Assembly (NCBI GenBank): GCA_028564675.1
Contig: JAOVVO010000016.1
Span: forward strand, 124,001 to 188,000
Reading direction: 5' to 3'
Source of the DNA: Onchocerca lupi
Taxonomy: Eukaryota; Nematoda; Chromadorea; Rhabditida; Onchocercidae
DNA: 64,000 nucleotides
This document shows, one piece after another, positions 40,901-54,200 of the stretch (position 1 is its first letter; every line of letters starts with the position of its first letter). Made by a program: the position numbers and the translations under genes. The notes under the pieces were generated by a model. The model saw only the letters and a list, made by a program, of their open reading frames with translations. It had not been told where the DNA came from and did not search any database.

Positions 40901-43900
40901 TTTTTTCATGGCTAAATGGTGGCAAAAATTAACATTACAGACCATATCTTCGCTCTCAATCGCTTGCTCAGACCTTTCTAGATGAAAAACATCGGTTTCT
41001 CTTCACATCCTTCTTGTCGATAAAAAAAAAGGAAGCTATTCGGCAGTATTGAATCAAACACCGTTCTTCAAGCTCCTATAGAAAAAACGGATTGCTACGT
41101 TAAATAATTCGGTGTTTAACATGAATTGTTCAATGACAGCGAATTGTTCAATCCTCTAATTCGTTTATTAGTTAGGAAGAATTTAAAGCAGGATGATTCT
41201 TAGTTTCCAAGTCTTGCATGTTCCTATTTCTCAAATGGTATCTTGCAAAATGAATTGAAGATATAGAGATTAACGGCTGATAGCTTGATCATTTAAATAT
41301 CATAGCATCGTATCCGTCACGAGCAATGTATTTCAAATAAATGGGATACTACAACAAACAAACGCAAAAACCGAAGAAATGGAACAGAAAAAAAGAACTG
41401 GAAATAACGTCAGTACAAGGCATTGTGCAAGCAGACGAAGTCAGCCTAGAAGAAATTAGCAATTATGTTCATTTGCATCAAGAAGTAGGAATTATAATCG
41501 TCAGCCACAGGTTTCGCGACGAGAAGTTGCTGGATGGCGATATTTTATTTTATAATAAAAAGGCTGGAAAGATCACATTCAGTTCTTCACTGCCTTTGTG
41601 ATAAAGAAGATGGCAATGAGACCTCGAGAAAGTTTGACATGAGAAAAAGAACGATAGAAATCATTGAATGATATCCACAGAAGAAAAGAATGTCAGTCAG
41701 CTGACGTTGAAGACGGCACGCATAACAATGGAAGAGGCAGATGGACCAAGAATGACGGATCTGACGTAATGGTCTCAATAATATTCATGCCAAAATCCCA
41801 TATAATATTAATGATCTGTATAGCAACACTGTTAATGCTTGCATATAATAGCTGGAATCGTAAGCATAGTCTTCCAAGTAGGTAATTATGACATTTACTC
41901 ACAACAAAATAAGAGAAGTATTACCAATATTGATATGAATGAAGATTTGAAAAGCAAATCTTATGGTATGGTGTGCTTCATTACAACTGACATGAGAATT
42001 TTCACCTGCACAGCAGCAGCACAAGCTGCTGAGACAGCTTGACTTGCTACACACTGTTGTACTTGTTGAACTTCATCAAAAGTTGTCGCACTGCCAGAAA
42101 TTGTTTGAGCTGGTGTTAAGCCAAAAAATTGCGCTGACATTCGCTCCGTAGCAGTTGTTCCTACAGCAGATCTTGGCGTTGATTCACCCGAAAAATTGTT
42201 CGCATCAGATGTACCATCAATCTTAATAATAATTTCTTTAAGAACAATTTCATCAAATATAAATAAAGCAGCAAATGCATGCTTTTATTCTTTTCCAACA
42301 AATAAAAGATGCTGATAGATCAGAAGGGTTCTTTGTCAACCAGTTATTCGTACGTAATTTTAATTTTACTAAACTTTACAGCATTTTACTGAACTTTGTC
42401 GAGTTTTACAGGCAGAATAAATGATGTTGTATCGCATATGCTAACCTGATCGTCCTTGATCTGCTCATCATCTGAATCTGCAGCATCACTATAACTGGCT
42501 TTTTTTTGTAGTGTTTGAGATTCATTTTCTGTTGCACTGAAACACATGGTCTTATACCGAAAAATGAGTTAGATATTTCAGAATAACGAAAGTTGTACAG
42601 TACTACCAAAAAAACCTCCGCATGATGTTAATATAAATTTCTGCTTATCTAAGATAAGTGAAACCTGCTTATACCCAAAATATATGATATTATCCTTCTT
42701 TATCGAAAATGAAAAAAGAAAATGCCTCAGATGGCTGGATGAAGTCGTTTGAACAGCAATTGGTAAAGTTAGAGGTGAAAAGTGTGTTATTGCACTTGCC
42801 AGTACTCTGGAACAGCTGTTCGAATAAGTTCCACCGTTTTCATCACTGTAATTCAGTTTAGATAAACACATATTTTCTTTCATAAATGAAACCTTCACAG
42901 CTCTGGCATCCTCATTTCATTTAGTAATTAAAGCAGAATGAGTATCGAAATACTTCCAACTTTTCTATATAGTGCTTATCAGACACTTTTGAACGAACCG
43001 GTTTTTGATAGCCGAACTATTGTAACTGCCCATGGCATTTAGCTCGTCATACCAGGGTGGACGTAACAATCGTATGCTTGCACGGTGAAACCAAAAATCG
43101 GTTGAAAGGCCGACATGTAAGCGCATCTGCAACATTCTACTTTTAACCGTAACATTCAGTATTGGAAAAGAAAAATTCGTTGTAAACTGCAACCTCATTT
43201 TAACATGCATTCAACAGTGCAAATAAAACTGCAATTAAATTTTAAAAGAAACCTGGAACATTATAGGCCAAGCCGTTTTTTTCAGTACTTCAGCTAGACG
43301 ATATATGTTCTCATCATTCTTCCACTTCACGCATACCACGTCCGCAACATTGATCTGAGAGTAATCTTTTGCATGGTGATACTATTCAATAAATTGGAAC
43401 GAAGCACTTATTGAATTATATCACTAATGCAGCTTCCACTTTTTAGTGATGGCTTTTCCAAAAAAAAGAACGATGGAAATTATTAAAAGAGCAGTAAATA
43501 CTGAAATGACCTATAAGATCTAGAAGTAAATGATGGATTAAACGGTGAATTAGGAAATAATGATGACAAAACATGAAACATTTCTGATTTTTGTCTGCAA
43601 CGCACAAAAGACAACCTGTTTTTATAGTATGCCTCACAGTCAAGTGGAAATTTAGCTAAATAAAGCGGTGTGAATTTCCATGAGGAAAAGTGCTGTGATC
43701 TTGAACGCTTTCTCACGTTACTTGCGGAAATGAAAAAGCATTTTTTAAGCTACGTTTTCATACAGGAAGGAATAGATCTAGCAAAATCTAGTCTCACATG
43801 GTCTACTCTCTGTGATTCTGAGCGGTATTTGTTAGAATATTCACAAAATGATTCCTTTACGTAAAAATACAATGAATGCTTTAGTAGATGCTTTATCCTA

Positions 43901-45600
43901 AATGAGATTTTAGAGAAGTTTACCAAATCAGGGCTTGGTGCTTGATCGGCGAGTATGTCAGGATATTCACGCAATGATGTTATCACGTCTTCGAATACGT
44001 GTTCAGTACCATTGTCAAACTATAAACTTAATTAGAAACTTTTCAAAACATGCTGACCCATGACTGAAGTATAAAATAAGTCGGTTTCTTTTTCTTGAAC
44101 ATCAGACTATTTTTGATGCAGCAGTTACAAAAAATTTCAGATATGAAACAAACCTGTACGGTAACATCTTTATTTGCTCTGACACCTTTAATGCATGCTG
44201 GCAGATATCCATCAATATCAGGTAGACGAGCCAGCACACGACTTGCTTTCCACACCTCCAAATTGACTGTTGTTTCATTCATTGATTCCACTAAAACAAG
44301 TCGGACGAAGTAGAAAAAATCCTCACTTCACTTGTTGAAATAACTAATAGCAACTCTGAGTTCCCATATTCATTAATCAAAACAAATCATTTTATATAAA
44401 GCATTAAAGTTAAGGAAAAAAGAAATCAAAAACTTGAAATATGAAATTATTCAGCAGATGTCAAAATAAACGGAAAATAAACAGTTAGGTCGCAATAATG
44501 AGTCCTGATATAAAATCGATAATTTCAAAAGACTGGCTTATTATCAGAGTATTTAGCTATGCAGTATTATTAGGATTTGTGATGTATTATTAAACTTGTT
44601 TCATGTTTGTCATTTATTACTTTAAAGCTAATGGAGTTGAACGGAAGATGTGAGAATAAAGAATGCTATGGTGGTCTAACTTCAGTGAGGATATGCTTAG
44701 ATGATGAAAGGCGTATGAACATAATTATAACTAAAGAACACAAAAAATCCACGATTTCAAAACCCATGACACCGCTGATGAAACTCTAAAAAAGAATGAT
44801 TAATCAGAAAAAATACCTGTAAAATTAGTTGGTATTTCGAGTCCTAGATTACGTTTTTTCAGCTGTTCCATCAATGCAAGTGTGTCAAACTGAAATTAAG
44901 GCTGGTCAGTACTGATATACTCCACTCTACTGATAAATAAGGCCAGTATGCTAAGGTATTCAATAGTTTTGATGGTAATTTCTTCGTATTCATCACCTGT
45001 AGGGTCATTCCCTGCGGCGTTGCTACCGTCGGACCTGATCCATATGTTTGCTGCTGCGGTTGAGATGATGACAAAGACGAGGAAGATGAGTGCAATTGGG
45101 CTAGCAGCGACGACGAACCAGGAGGTGAATCCAATGATCCGCCCGCTCCTGGTGAATTTAAACTGTTTAAAACATTAACAATATTACTTTTCCTCGAAAA
45201 ATATTTCATAAATATTATCAAAAAAGTTGAGATAAGTAATTCAAACTCTTTCTCGTCAAATTATAACTTCAAAGAAAATTTATACGAAATGTAGAACTAG
45301 TTATGACGATAATACGATTGCGGGGAGAATAAAGACTCGATGTTTAGCTGCAGGTATCACAATATCAAGATGGCCTAAATAGTCAGTGGAGAGCAGACAG
45401 CATAGGCAAATTAGCGGATAGATACACAATTCCTGATTTCACTAATAATGGAATTATATTCGAATATGCAATGCGAAAGGAATGTGATAGAAACACGTAC
45501 CGGTAGGATCGTCGGTCGCTTTACGTTTACCACGCAATTTAGGATGCACACTTGAGGAATCATCACGAATACTGCGTCCATGCTCGTTGCTTCCATCCAT
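28921..45600 (-). CDS. cic: Capicua (CIC) HMG-box repressor, about 41 exons
   Basis: Nuclear HMG-box repressor; in flies and mammals it binds TGAATGAA-type sites and is inactivated by RTK/ERK signalling. Start ATG 45600 (MDGSNEHGRSIR), stop TGA 28921, about 1690 residues, near human CIC-S. Exons (high-low): 45600-45501, 45148-44997, 44889-44817, 44290-44154, 44019-43924, 43354-43253, 43126-~42986, ~42855-42780 (uncertain), 42536-42446, 42221-42006, 39610-39500, 39377-39284, 39192-39070, 38861-38695, 38594-38454, 38181-37953, 37712-37566, 37348-37262, 37111-37067, 36081-35963, 35878-35607, 35548-35460, 35259-35129, 34979-34800, 34721-34625, 34127-34036, 33741-33641, 33534-33465, 33341-33111, 32595-32320, 32246-32148, 31896-31835, 31730-31558, 30965-30913, 30839-30700, 30618-30545, 30187-30047, 29850-29777, 29521-29368, 29296-29165, 28970-28921. 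Phases agree at every join except around the uncertain exon. One intron starts with GC (after 39284). Identification is firm; the last exon and 5' end are less so. Confidence 0.92.
29165..29521 (-). other. cic: Capicua C1 motif
   Basis: Exons 29521-29368 and 29296-29165 encode LLDHRRQLVVELLEEYGMFP, then QAISAFQNKYRQFFPSKQTL and TLKIREMRQKMMAS. This is the C-terminal C1 motif that, with the HMG box, gives Capicua its binding to octameric TGAATGAA sites. The intron between GMFPSG and QAISAF splits the motif. Confidence 0.93.
30047..31730 (-). other. cic: Capicua conserved late region
   Basis: Exons from 31730 to 30047 carry FVLMPTPAQRGMAKGQLRN (the FxLxPTPAQ motif), then RVLNQMDFEKKFASLPAFIP and TPSALLRTILEKRK. 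All three correspond in order to conserved blocks between the HMG box and C1 in CIC. The next exon (29850-29777) has TSFFFGPNFNPAAL, like the FFGPDF motif just before C1. Confidence 0.85.
34625..34979 (-). other. cic: Capicua HMG box
   Basis: Two exons encode RRPMNAFMIFSKRHRPLVHE, NRDNRTVSKILGEWWYALGP, EEKQKYHDLATQ, then VKEAHFRAHPDWKWCSRERK. This is nearly identical to the HMG box of fly and human Capicua and differs from Sox boxes (MIFSKRHR instead of MVWSRGQR). An 78-base intron splits the box after LATQ. A stretch KKRKLQ in the preceding exon may help nuclear import. Confidence 0.97.
39284..39610 (-). other. cic: Capicua GIRKKFNGKQWRRLCS block
   Basis: Exon 39610-39500 encodes YKKGEIVTTPGGIRKKFNGK followed by QWRRLCSKEGCNK. 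Exon 39377-39284 continues with ESQRRGYCSRHLSLKGKS. This Cys/His-containing block is a hallmark of Capicua proteins ahead of the HMG box and is nearly unchanged here. The next exon (39192-39070) adds FDEADVANTLLNL, matching the DET-AANxLxSL motif that follows in other Capicuas. Confidence 0.93.
39611..42005 (-). other. cic: Capicua intron of 2.4 kb
   Basis: Starts GTGAAA at 42005 and ends ATTTTAG at 39611. A (CAT)n run lies at about 40447-40462. The + strand open frame at 41341-41601 (86 codons, begins MGYYNKQTQKPKKW) is Lys-rich with no family or splice support and is not called. No further Capicua exon is needed, as phases match across the intron. Confidence 0.6.
43000..44290 (-). other. 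cic: Capicua N-terminal module (DUF4819-like)
   Basis: Four exons encode a compact module with VWKASRVLARL, YLPACIKGVRANKDVTVQ, FDNGTEHVFEDVI, VADVVCVKWKNDENIYRLAE and IRLLRPPWYDELN. The order and the final LRLLRPPW-DEL-like motif match the N-terminal conserved region of CIC short and long forms as I remember it. The family name is from memory; the protein text is read directly. Confidence 0.65.
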
Positions 45601-48286
45601 TTTCCGTTTATCTTTTATCTCCTTGTTCTTTTTTCAAACAAGGAAAGAACTTTATTGAGCTTTCACTCAGACACTGTTAACCATTTCCAAACACATCATT
45701 CAAAATTAGGATGGATGATACACGTTTGAAGAAGCACTGGATCGCTTACTCCGACAGCGACAAACTTACCGGAAATAATTGAAATTCGATTGACAAAGTG
45801 TGCACCTTGGATTTTTTTCAACCAGACCTAGGAGATAAAGATTTTGTAAATTCATCGAACAAAATGAAACTCAACTGTCTTTCCTAACTTCTTTTTTTTC
45901 CTTTTTCTCTTTGTCTTCTTTTAAACCCACATTTCAATTTTTCAAAAAATTGGAAGGAAATTCTCAATTCCCACAGCTCCAAAAATAATTTACTCTAGAA
46001 ACAAGAAAGAAAAAATTATTTTTCTAGGAAAAAAACATTCCAGATAAGTTCCCTATGAGAATTCAAGCAGAGACTGGTCTGGATCAGCCACGACTTATCA
46101 TTAAACATGCTGAATTAATTATGTTTACTACTGATATTTGTACTACGGTTATATATTCACCTGCATTAATACAGAATTAGATTTATTTACAAATTAAATT
46201 TATGCAGCAATATTTACTGAACAGATAAGCAATCATGTAATTTCCTATGGTACTCTCAGCACTGGATGTATATATTGTATATACTCATATCAGATTACCT
46301 ACAAATGCCACTAATCAAATTTGAACTTATTAAGCAATTAGCATGGTCATTAGGAGTCATATTTGATTTAAGATTTGATAAGCTATAATATCTACCACGT
46401 ACAAAATATTTCCATTTTTCTGAACAGAACCAGTATTGATGATGATTGATGTAAGGCATTTTACATCACTTACCTCATGTATTATCGTTTGCATTCGAAC
46501 AGGAGAAAACAAAAGCAACTATGGATTAGTAACTAATCCATAAATGAAATAACTTGCGCCAAAACGTGCATCGTCTATGAAGAACTGATAGCAGGGAAAA
46601 ACACTCTTTGACGTATCTCTAAACTTAGTGATCAGCGGTAATTAAAGTCAGAATATTTTCAAACTTTCAACACATATGTTTGAAAAATCGAAGAAAAAAA
46701 GAAGAGCTTTTGTTGAAGCAAAGCATCCAAGAAAGGTTCATTCGTTAAAATGGTCGAAAACGACTACAATTTTTTTCTGTTCTTTTTTTTGGAGGGTTAG
46801 AGCTGCTTCAAAAAATCTACTTCTACAGTGCGCACTTTCTCTTGAAATCTATTTCGCTTATGAAGAAGCTACTTTTATTTTTATGTCTTTTGGCTAATTT
46901 AATGATTCATAGTATCAAATTTGTGAACAACATTCCATGTTAGATCTGTCAAGTTCTGCGATCAAGGATTTCCTTATTGTCAACTATTTTGATAGAGTAA
47001 TAATAAGATGTTTCATGTTCATCAAAGCCCTATGTTCCGATAAGCGTACAAGTTAGTCGAAAAATTAGATAAGAAGATATGTTGAAAGCATAAGACGGTC
47101 AGTAGCAAATAAAGGATTATTCAAATGTCTAGGACGTCAAAACAGTATTATCAAAATATTGTTTTAGGCTTGGTTTTTGACTAGTAGCATGAACTGCTGA
47201 AAACTATAAACGCATAAAAATTGCCGAATAAACATTCTGAAGTGTTATGACAAATGTAACTGTGAAATTCTAGGGTCTTACAGTTGCAGCTATGTGATCA
47301 TGCGAGATCAAAAAGATCATCATACAAATCTAAAGTTGAATCTTTGAAACAATCGTTTTAAAAAATACTTCCCTGAGTGAAGTATTCCTAATTTGCATGA
47401 TGAAACACAGCATAAACTAACAATAAATAAGAAGACATCTATAATAATATGAACTGAAATATTTATGAACTTTATTTCTTAGACTTCCGTTAATTGAAGA
47501 CGATGCCGCATGAAAAACTAGGAAAGTTAACTTCCGAACTTTGTAAGAAACTTTTGCATTTTAATCGTTTTGTAATAAAACAACATGACATGCCGAAGTT
47601 ATTGCCAAGGATATTTTGCTAATGATTTCTGCCCTTGAAGAAACCACTAATTGGGCTTAATTAATTACTCAGTGAATTATTTGCCACCAATAAGAGATCT
47701 CAGAAGTAAAAAAAAAAAAAAAAACCAGAGGTTGCCATTAGTTGCAGTCTCATTTTTTTCCATGAGACTTGGAATAAATAAAGTCACTGCATAGATTATC
47801 TCCAAATCTTATGCTTCCCAAGAAGTAAGTTCTTCAAACTTTTCAAATATAAGTGAAAAATGCCATAAAGCGAAAGATGTCAAGAAGAGTGATAACTGAA
47901 TCAGTAACAAGACAGGAAACTGATGAAACAAAAGCAACATGATAAAATAAAGTAAGTATGAATGAATATATCTATGAATCAGTTCAGGGTAACTTTGGTG
48001 CATTATAGGTATAAGAGCCGTGCACAACTCCCGCTCCTCCTTCCTTGATATATTTCAACCGCAACAGAGAATACATTCACCCAAGCACCATATGTGTTTT
48101 TTCAAGTTTGCCCACTTAAACTCACACACATACACATACATATTATACACATACACATACACACGAAATACACATACCCACACACACATACACTCACACG
48201 CATACATACACATATACACACGCATATAAACACACACACACACACACACGCACGCACACATGCAACACACAACAAACAAATGCACT
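45601..48286. other. cic: Upstream region of capicua, no gene called
   Basis: AT-rich sequence between the stop of the upstream minus-strand gene and the capicua start. It should contain the promoter or trans-splice acceptor of capicua; on the minus strand a CTTTCCTTGTTTGAAAAAAG stretch ends about 30 bases before the ATG, a weak acceptor. A 17-base poly(A) run lies at 47708-47724. The Lys-rich + frame at 46676-46897 is not supported. Confidence 0.45.
48122..48272. repeat. (CA)n microsatellite
   Basis: About 150 bases of CA/CACATA repeats, pure in places. Open frames on both strands through it are repeat artefacts. A small (GT)n run lies nearby at 48454-48470. The tract starts just past the stop codon of the unknown minus-strand gene, so it would fall in that gene's 3' UTR. 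Confidence 0.95.
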
Positions 48287-51200
48287 TCATAAATAAACAG
48301 CTGATTGTTTAGGTGGAGTAGCTGTGGCAGGCTGCATGCTGCTGGCAACCACTGCAATCACTATAGTGTTCCTTTGCTACATACAGGAGCAAAGTACCCC
48401 TCGAGAGTTTTGTATACGATGAATTCGCCTCAAAATTGTAATGCATGCATGTGTTGTGTGTGTGTGTGTGATAACAAAGTCACAGGCTACGTATAGAAAT
48501 AACGAATGCTTTTTTTGTTTGTAGGTTCGGTACTCTTTCATGTCAAAACTTTTTTTTCTCAGAACCATTTCTAAATGAAGTAGCTGGAAGTTTTCCAAAT
48601 ATCATTTTGAAAGTATGGAATATTTGCTGCCTAATGTACACTTCGATAAACTCAATTTATCCTCACAACTTTCAATACTGTTGATGGAGAATGTTTATTG
48701 TGAAAGTATTTTCTGACTTTGTTACTCCTTTATCATCTTTCTTTCACTTTTCGAATCAATCTTCCCACTTCGTTTTCTGTCATATTACCATGTGCTTTCT
48801 TTTCTACTCGATTTTTCGATTTTTCCAACTTTAAAATTAGGCTTGAAAACCTGTTCATAACTCAAGCCGGTTTATACATGTGCTTCCTATTTTCCATGCG
48901 TTGAACTATTGTATTTAAGCAAAAAGAGAATTTGAATGGTTTAAACGTTAAAATAACGGTTTATATTGATTTTTTTTCTTCAAATATGCCCATAAAGTCT
49001 TATCATTTTTGTCTCACCAATTCATTTCCTTCTATTCATCTCAACCACGCTTTTCTGCACCTGTTGCCGCTGAACATTTCCATGTTTACCATTTTTTCCC
49101 GTTTCTCATGAAAATGAATTAATATATCGGGGTTTCCGGTATGGTTCTGATTCCTTTATATAACCCTCCGTCTCAATTTTTGAAATGCTTTTTCGGTAGT
49201 ATTTTCTACTTTCAACTGTCCACCATAACCAGTTTCTTCCACTTCTCAAAGACTTTTGTAATCCTCATAACTTTTATCCTCCTTCCACTTTATTGCTAAT
49301 CTCATACTGATTGATAAGTGACTTAAACATTCAATAAATTTCGCTGCAAAAATCCCGCTACAACATATTTGCACGATAAACGTTTAATTTAATCAGCAGA
49401 ATAATGGCTATCTGATGTGAATCACCACATTATGCAAATCAACTAAGGGAACATTGGCATACTTGGTCTGACGACAGCTGTAAATGAGAAATATTGCGGC
49501 CGTCATTCGAACGACCACTGTTAAAGGTGAAAAAGTACAGAGGAAAAATGCTCCCTCTTCAGTTTTATCACGGTACAGTGGTATTCGTTTGAACTCGATA
49601 AATTCTACTTTTGTTTAATGGCTCATCTATCCACACCCTCTAGAAGTGTAAACACTAGTTTTCAGATTTGTAAAATGAATTATATGGCTTTCTGGCAAGT
49701 AACGCTCTTAAATTCGAAAGTGATAGTTAAGGATGGAATTTTCCTCTAGTTTAATTACTAGATAAATTGTACCACTTTGCTGTTTGTTCCCTTTTCTTTC
49801 TTTCAAAATGTTTACAAGCCGCCTCCAATGCTGAAGTCCAATCCTCTGTAGGACAAACAGAAAAAAACATTTCACATTTAATAGCGAAATATTTGGAAGA
49901 GCAAGAAAAAACATTTACAACTGCTTGGTTTATCAAAAATTATGGCATATATTCATATATCTTTAGGCTTAGAGTCAATGACAATGGCATAACAAACAAA
50001 TGAATGAAAGGCCAACACTTGTCTTCTAAAGAGATCGTCTCTTACTATGTTATTTCAATTTTAATGAACTTTGACCTGATTTCTAATCAGAACTGTTTAA
50101 CATACAAGCGCATACAAAAGCAAAGAGTGAATGGAAGACTGTGGAGAATGTATTATCGTATGAACAATATCAGTGCTCAAAAAATTTTATGGATATTAAG
50201 GAAGGCCGAATTCATAAAATTCATTTGGAGCTACTCTTCCTTCTGTAAAATCATATTTTTCAAGTAGTATTGAAAAGGAGCTCAAGTAAAATAAACTCCG
50301 AATCACTTCTGACAATGCAGTTATCTTTGCAATCTCGTTTTAATTCCTGAATCGTTGTGTCAGGAAAAAGTGATATTTCTGGCATTTAATCTAATTTTAC
50401 CAGTTACTGAGATACATTCAATGCATGAATGAAAAAATAAAGCGAATGATTATCTTGTATTGGAATTGAAGTGTAGCTGAAATTCTAATGAAAAAAAAAA
50501 ATCTACAAGGGGTTTAATCAGTGAAATTACGAACTTTAAAAAATAGTGCAGGCAAAAAAAAGTCAAATCTAGAACTGTCTATTGCTATTTGGACTAAGTT
50601 AATACACGATAAACTTTTTATGATATATAAATATAGTCCAAGCAGAATCAGCAGCATCTGAAATGTACATTCTTTTCAACCTTATCAGAGCAGTTAGCTA
50701 TCTTAAAACCTAAGATTTTTTTTTTTTAAAACCTAAAAAAAATTTTATATGTTACCTTTAAATCATCAATTTCAGCAGGAAGAGAAAACAATATGAGGTT
50801 TAATCGTTAAATTATTTCATTTCTACATTGAGCCAGCATTTCTTAAAGAATTTACCACTGCAGATTGTAATTATTTGGCCTTTTTTTGAATGTGCATGGA
50901 CATAACTTTAATTCAACTTTGGCCCTGCTATAACCAGTCTTTCGATAACATTTATTTTTGATTTAATAAACTCATTCCCTTCCTAATGCACGTATTTTGC
51001 TCTAATCTTTCGTAATGCGAAGTGGTAACGAGTGAGAAATTCTGAATTATAGCGCATAGAACTTTAAAAAAGTTCAGAAGAGACTGCGTCGTGTTGGTTT
51101 ACTGAGATTGGACATTTGAATTATTATTGATAACTTGACTGATGCATGGAATGTTTTTACGATTGGCACATTAGTTAGCGAGTGCCTTTGATGAAACGAA

Positions 51201-54200
51201 TGCGCGGCAGCATGCAGCATCCCATCTTTCATGGACAAAAAAAAAAAAATAGAAATAGAAATGATAAATGATCCATGATCTTCAGAAACAGAAACATGTA
51301 TGGAGTAGGAAATTCAGAGGAGCAATATATAGATGAAGCAGAATGCGATGAAACATTGCTGGAGAGAAGTGCCGCAAACAACCACCTTACATATTCGCTC
51401 AGCTCTGAATTCCATTAGCTATTTTGATGTGCTATGTGCATATATAACTACCACCCAATCACATCACATGATCCATCATATCCAACGTATCTCTCATTTC
51501 AAAATCAGTCATCGAGCAGTTGCAAAAGAGAGTAAGTAAATAAGAGACATTGCGACAAAAAGTTTGTCACTTCTACGACAATGTTTGTTGTCAGTCAGGT
51601 CTATTATCATAAATTTGTTAGCAAAATACTCCAGACGCAATGAAATGCGGCCTTCTGAAATACGCTTGGATAGATGCGAAATAAAAAGTAATGAGAATTG
51701 ATGATGCATAAGACAAAAACAAAATGAGAACAAAAATTTAAAGTCATGAAAATATATGCAATAACGATGACAAGGATGAAGAGCTGAAAGACGATTGAAC
51801 GAACATAGCATTGGGTGCGTGCAACTAGATGGATGCACTTTTTCCACTTTTTTTTTCAGAACACATACATACATATATGCATGCACGCAGACACACATAC
51901 AACAAACAGACAGACTTGCGATATTCATACCGACGCGACGGACACGCAAAACGAAAACATAGGAAAGAAGTACTGAGAGTGGATAAATTGAAAGAAGGAG
52001 ACAGCGATGAGAATCATACATTTGAAATAAAATGTCGATGAAGGTTAAAAACGTTCACCTCCGTGAGCGCAGTATGCTGCTGCACTTTGCACTATAGCAA
52101 GTGCTTCCTAAATCGTCGTTATTTATGGAGCTCCATACGGGAAGTCGTAAAACTGTCCTGGTGGATGTGTTAGTGTTCCGGCTCCCTTTTGCCTGCATTG
52201 TGCATGCATGCGTGTTGGCTCCCCACTACTCCCTTTTTTTCCATCCCTTGTGGACTGTAGTAATGTATCAAAACTGTTTGAAGAGACATTTTCAAAATGA
52301 CGATTTTTGTCACTGTTCGAATTTTTTGAACTTTAAGTTCATAACGATCTGTTTTGGTCTAATTTGCGACGAGTATAATTGGCGTTGTGAATGTTGTTTA
52401 CGCCACAAAGGTCGGTGAGTACTAGTTTGTTTACCTTACATATTTTGCGCAATTTAAAATGTTTTCGAAAGTTCAGAAGAGTAGCTATGAATGCCAAAAG
52501 GCATGCGTCATGTTTTCAGAGTTTTCACTCCTGTCGAATGGTTCTGGCTTTATCATTACTAACACTCAGCAGCATCCATTTTGGCAAAACAAATAAAGTT
52601 GCAAATAATATTCTGCCATATCTCGACCTATAGCGAAACTCCGAAGAGATGTCCAATACGTCATTTAAAAAATATCTGAACAACTCACGTGAGTTTTCAA
52701 GCCGAATAAACTTGCGACAAACATGTAAAAATGGCTAACATTCCAAAAGCAAGCATTTACAGTTTCAGACATCCATTAAAATTCTGAAATTAATGTATAC
52801 AGGATTGCAGAAAAAATTATCTGTAAAAAAGAACTACATTCTACCGTTAATAATTCCATATAAAATCGGTTAAAGAAAAAAAAAAAATTATTTAATGGTG
52901 CAAGACTGAGAGCCATTAAATGCCGATAAAGCATCACAAGTTCAAGATGTTTCAGGAAGTGGAGTAAACATAGATAAATAAGACCTCCACTCCAAATCGA
53001 TGATGGCTAGCCAAAGTACTGATTCCACTGGCATTGTAAACTTTTCTTAGAAGATAATCAAGTTATCTCGTCTCGAATACAGAGCTGTGTGACCGCCAGG
53101 AGACATACTGCTCAATAGATTTTAACATGCACGATTTTCCATTCTGAATTTCACTTTCTTGCAGCCTGTCAGTTTTCTGTAATCGTTTGTATATCGGAGC
53201 TTTCGCGGAAAGTATTCATAAGATCACTAAGTTTGTAGCTTAATAGACTTTTAAGATCAGAAAATTATAGAAAATAATCTTCCGCAATAACTGGGAGAAT
53301 TAAAGGAGCATAGAACAGAATCGCATAATAATCTTTTACGATTGTCATTTATGGGAATAATTGTTTTCTGTTACATCATTATATTTTCCATATATATATG
53401 CATACTCGCTACTCGCTTTCAGAAATGAAAAGGGCATACTTCAAATAAATATTTGCAAGCAGTATGAAATATTTGGCTTACTTAATGCTCCATCAGATCT
53501 TGTTGCCATGTGGAAATGAATCATAATTGAGTGGATTTATGATTACTGGAGTCAAGGAGATTTGCTTGTGGTTGTAAGAAATAAAAAGATGACTTTGTAA
53601 CCACGCAAATAGCAGGAAATGCTAGGATTTGCAAAGCAACATTATGTTACTCAGCTAGTAAGTCAGGAAAAAGACGTAGCAACTAAAAATGCGACGGAGA
53701 CGAAGAGTAGTTTTGCATAACTTATTGCTGTGAAAATGATGAATGACTACTATTATTCCAGTCCTGCTGATAGTGTATATTGGGAAAACAAAAGCACTTT
53801 CTTGTGTATTGACAGTTATCTTGAGAATCAATGGATTGGTTTCATAAAACTTAGAACAATAAATTAGAAGCAGATTTTTATTTTACTTCTGTTGGGAAAG
53901 ACAATGTACAATGATGTGGATTTATTTAAATCAGCACAAGTATATCCAGTTCTACCGTAACAAAACAAACTTTGATCTTTGAATCGAAATTAGAAGGTTT
54001 ATAGATTGAAGAATCTTAATTGATGGGATATTGCATGATATAAACTTTGTGTTTGATTTCTAAAAATATTCAATATCAATGTCAAATTTTTTGAGGCTGA
54101 ATGGTTGCTCTGTAATCATCGAAAACGTTAGAACTATCTTCTACTTCAATGAAGAACTCTTGATGCTTGCACACTGAACATGCTTGTTCACAATTATTTC

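Noticed and set aside
41341..41601. 86-codon + strand frame within the Capicua intron
   Set aside because: Lys-rich, without family or splice signals. An intronic nested gene cannot be supported.
48020..48357. Open frames on both strands over the CA repeat (His/Thr-rich and Cys/Val-rich)
   Set aside because: Repeat artefacts; only the separate short exon at 48287-48360 is kept as a candidate.
49767..50003. Plus-strand frame (NISHLIAKYLEEQEKTF-like) opposite the 49.8-kb exon
   Set aside because: The minus strand has a much stronger acceptor and phase-compatible neighbours; the plus frame is probably its mirror image.
51509..52021. 170-codon minus-strand open frame
   Set aside because: Composition follows simple sequence and AT bias, with no recognisable domain; it lies between two better exon candidates of the same strand.
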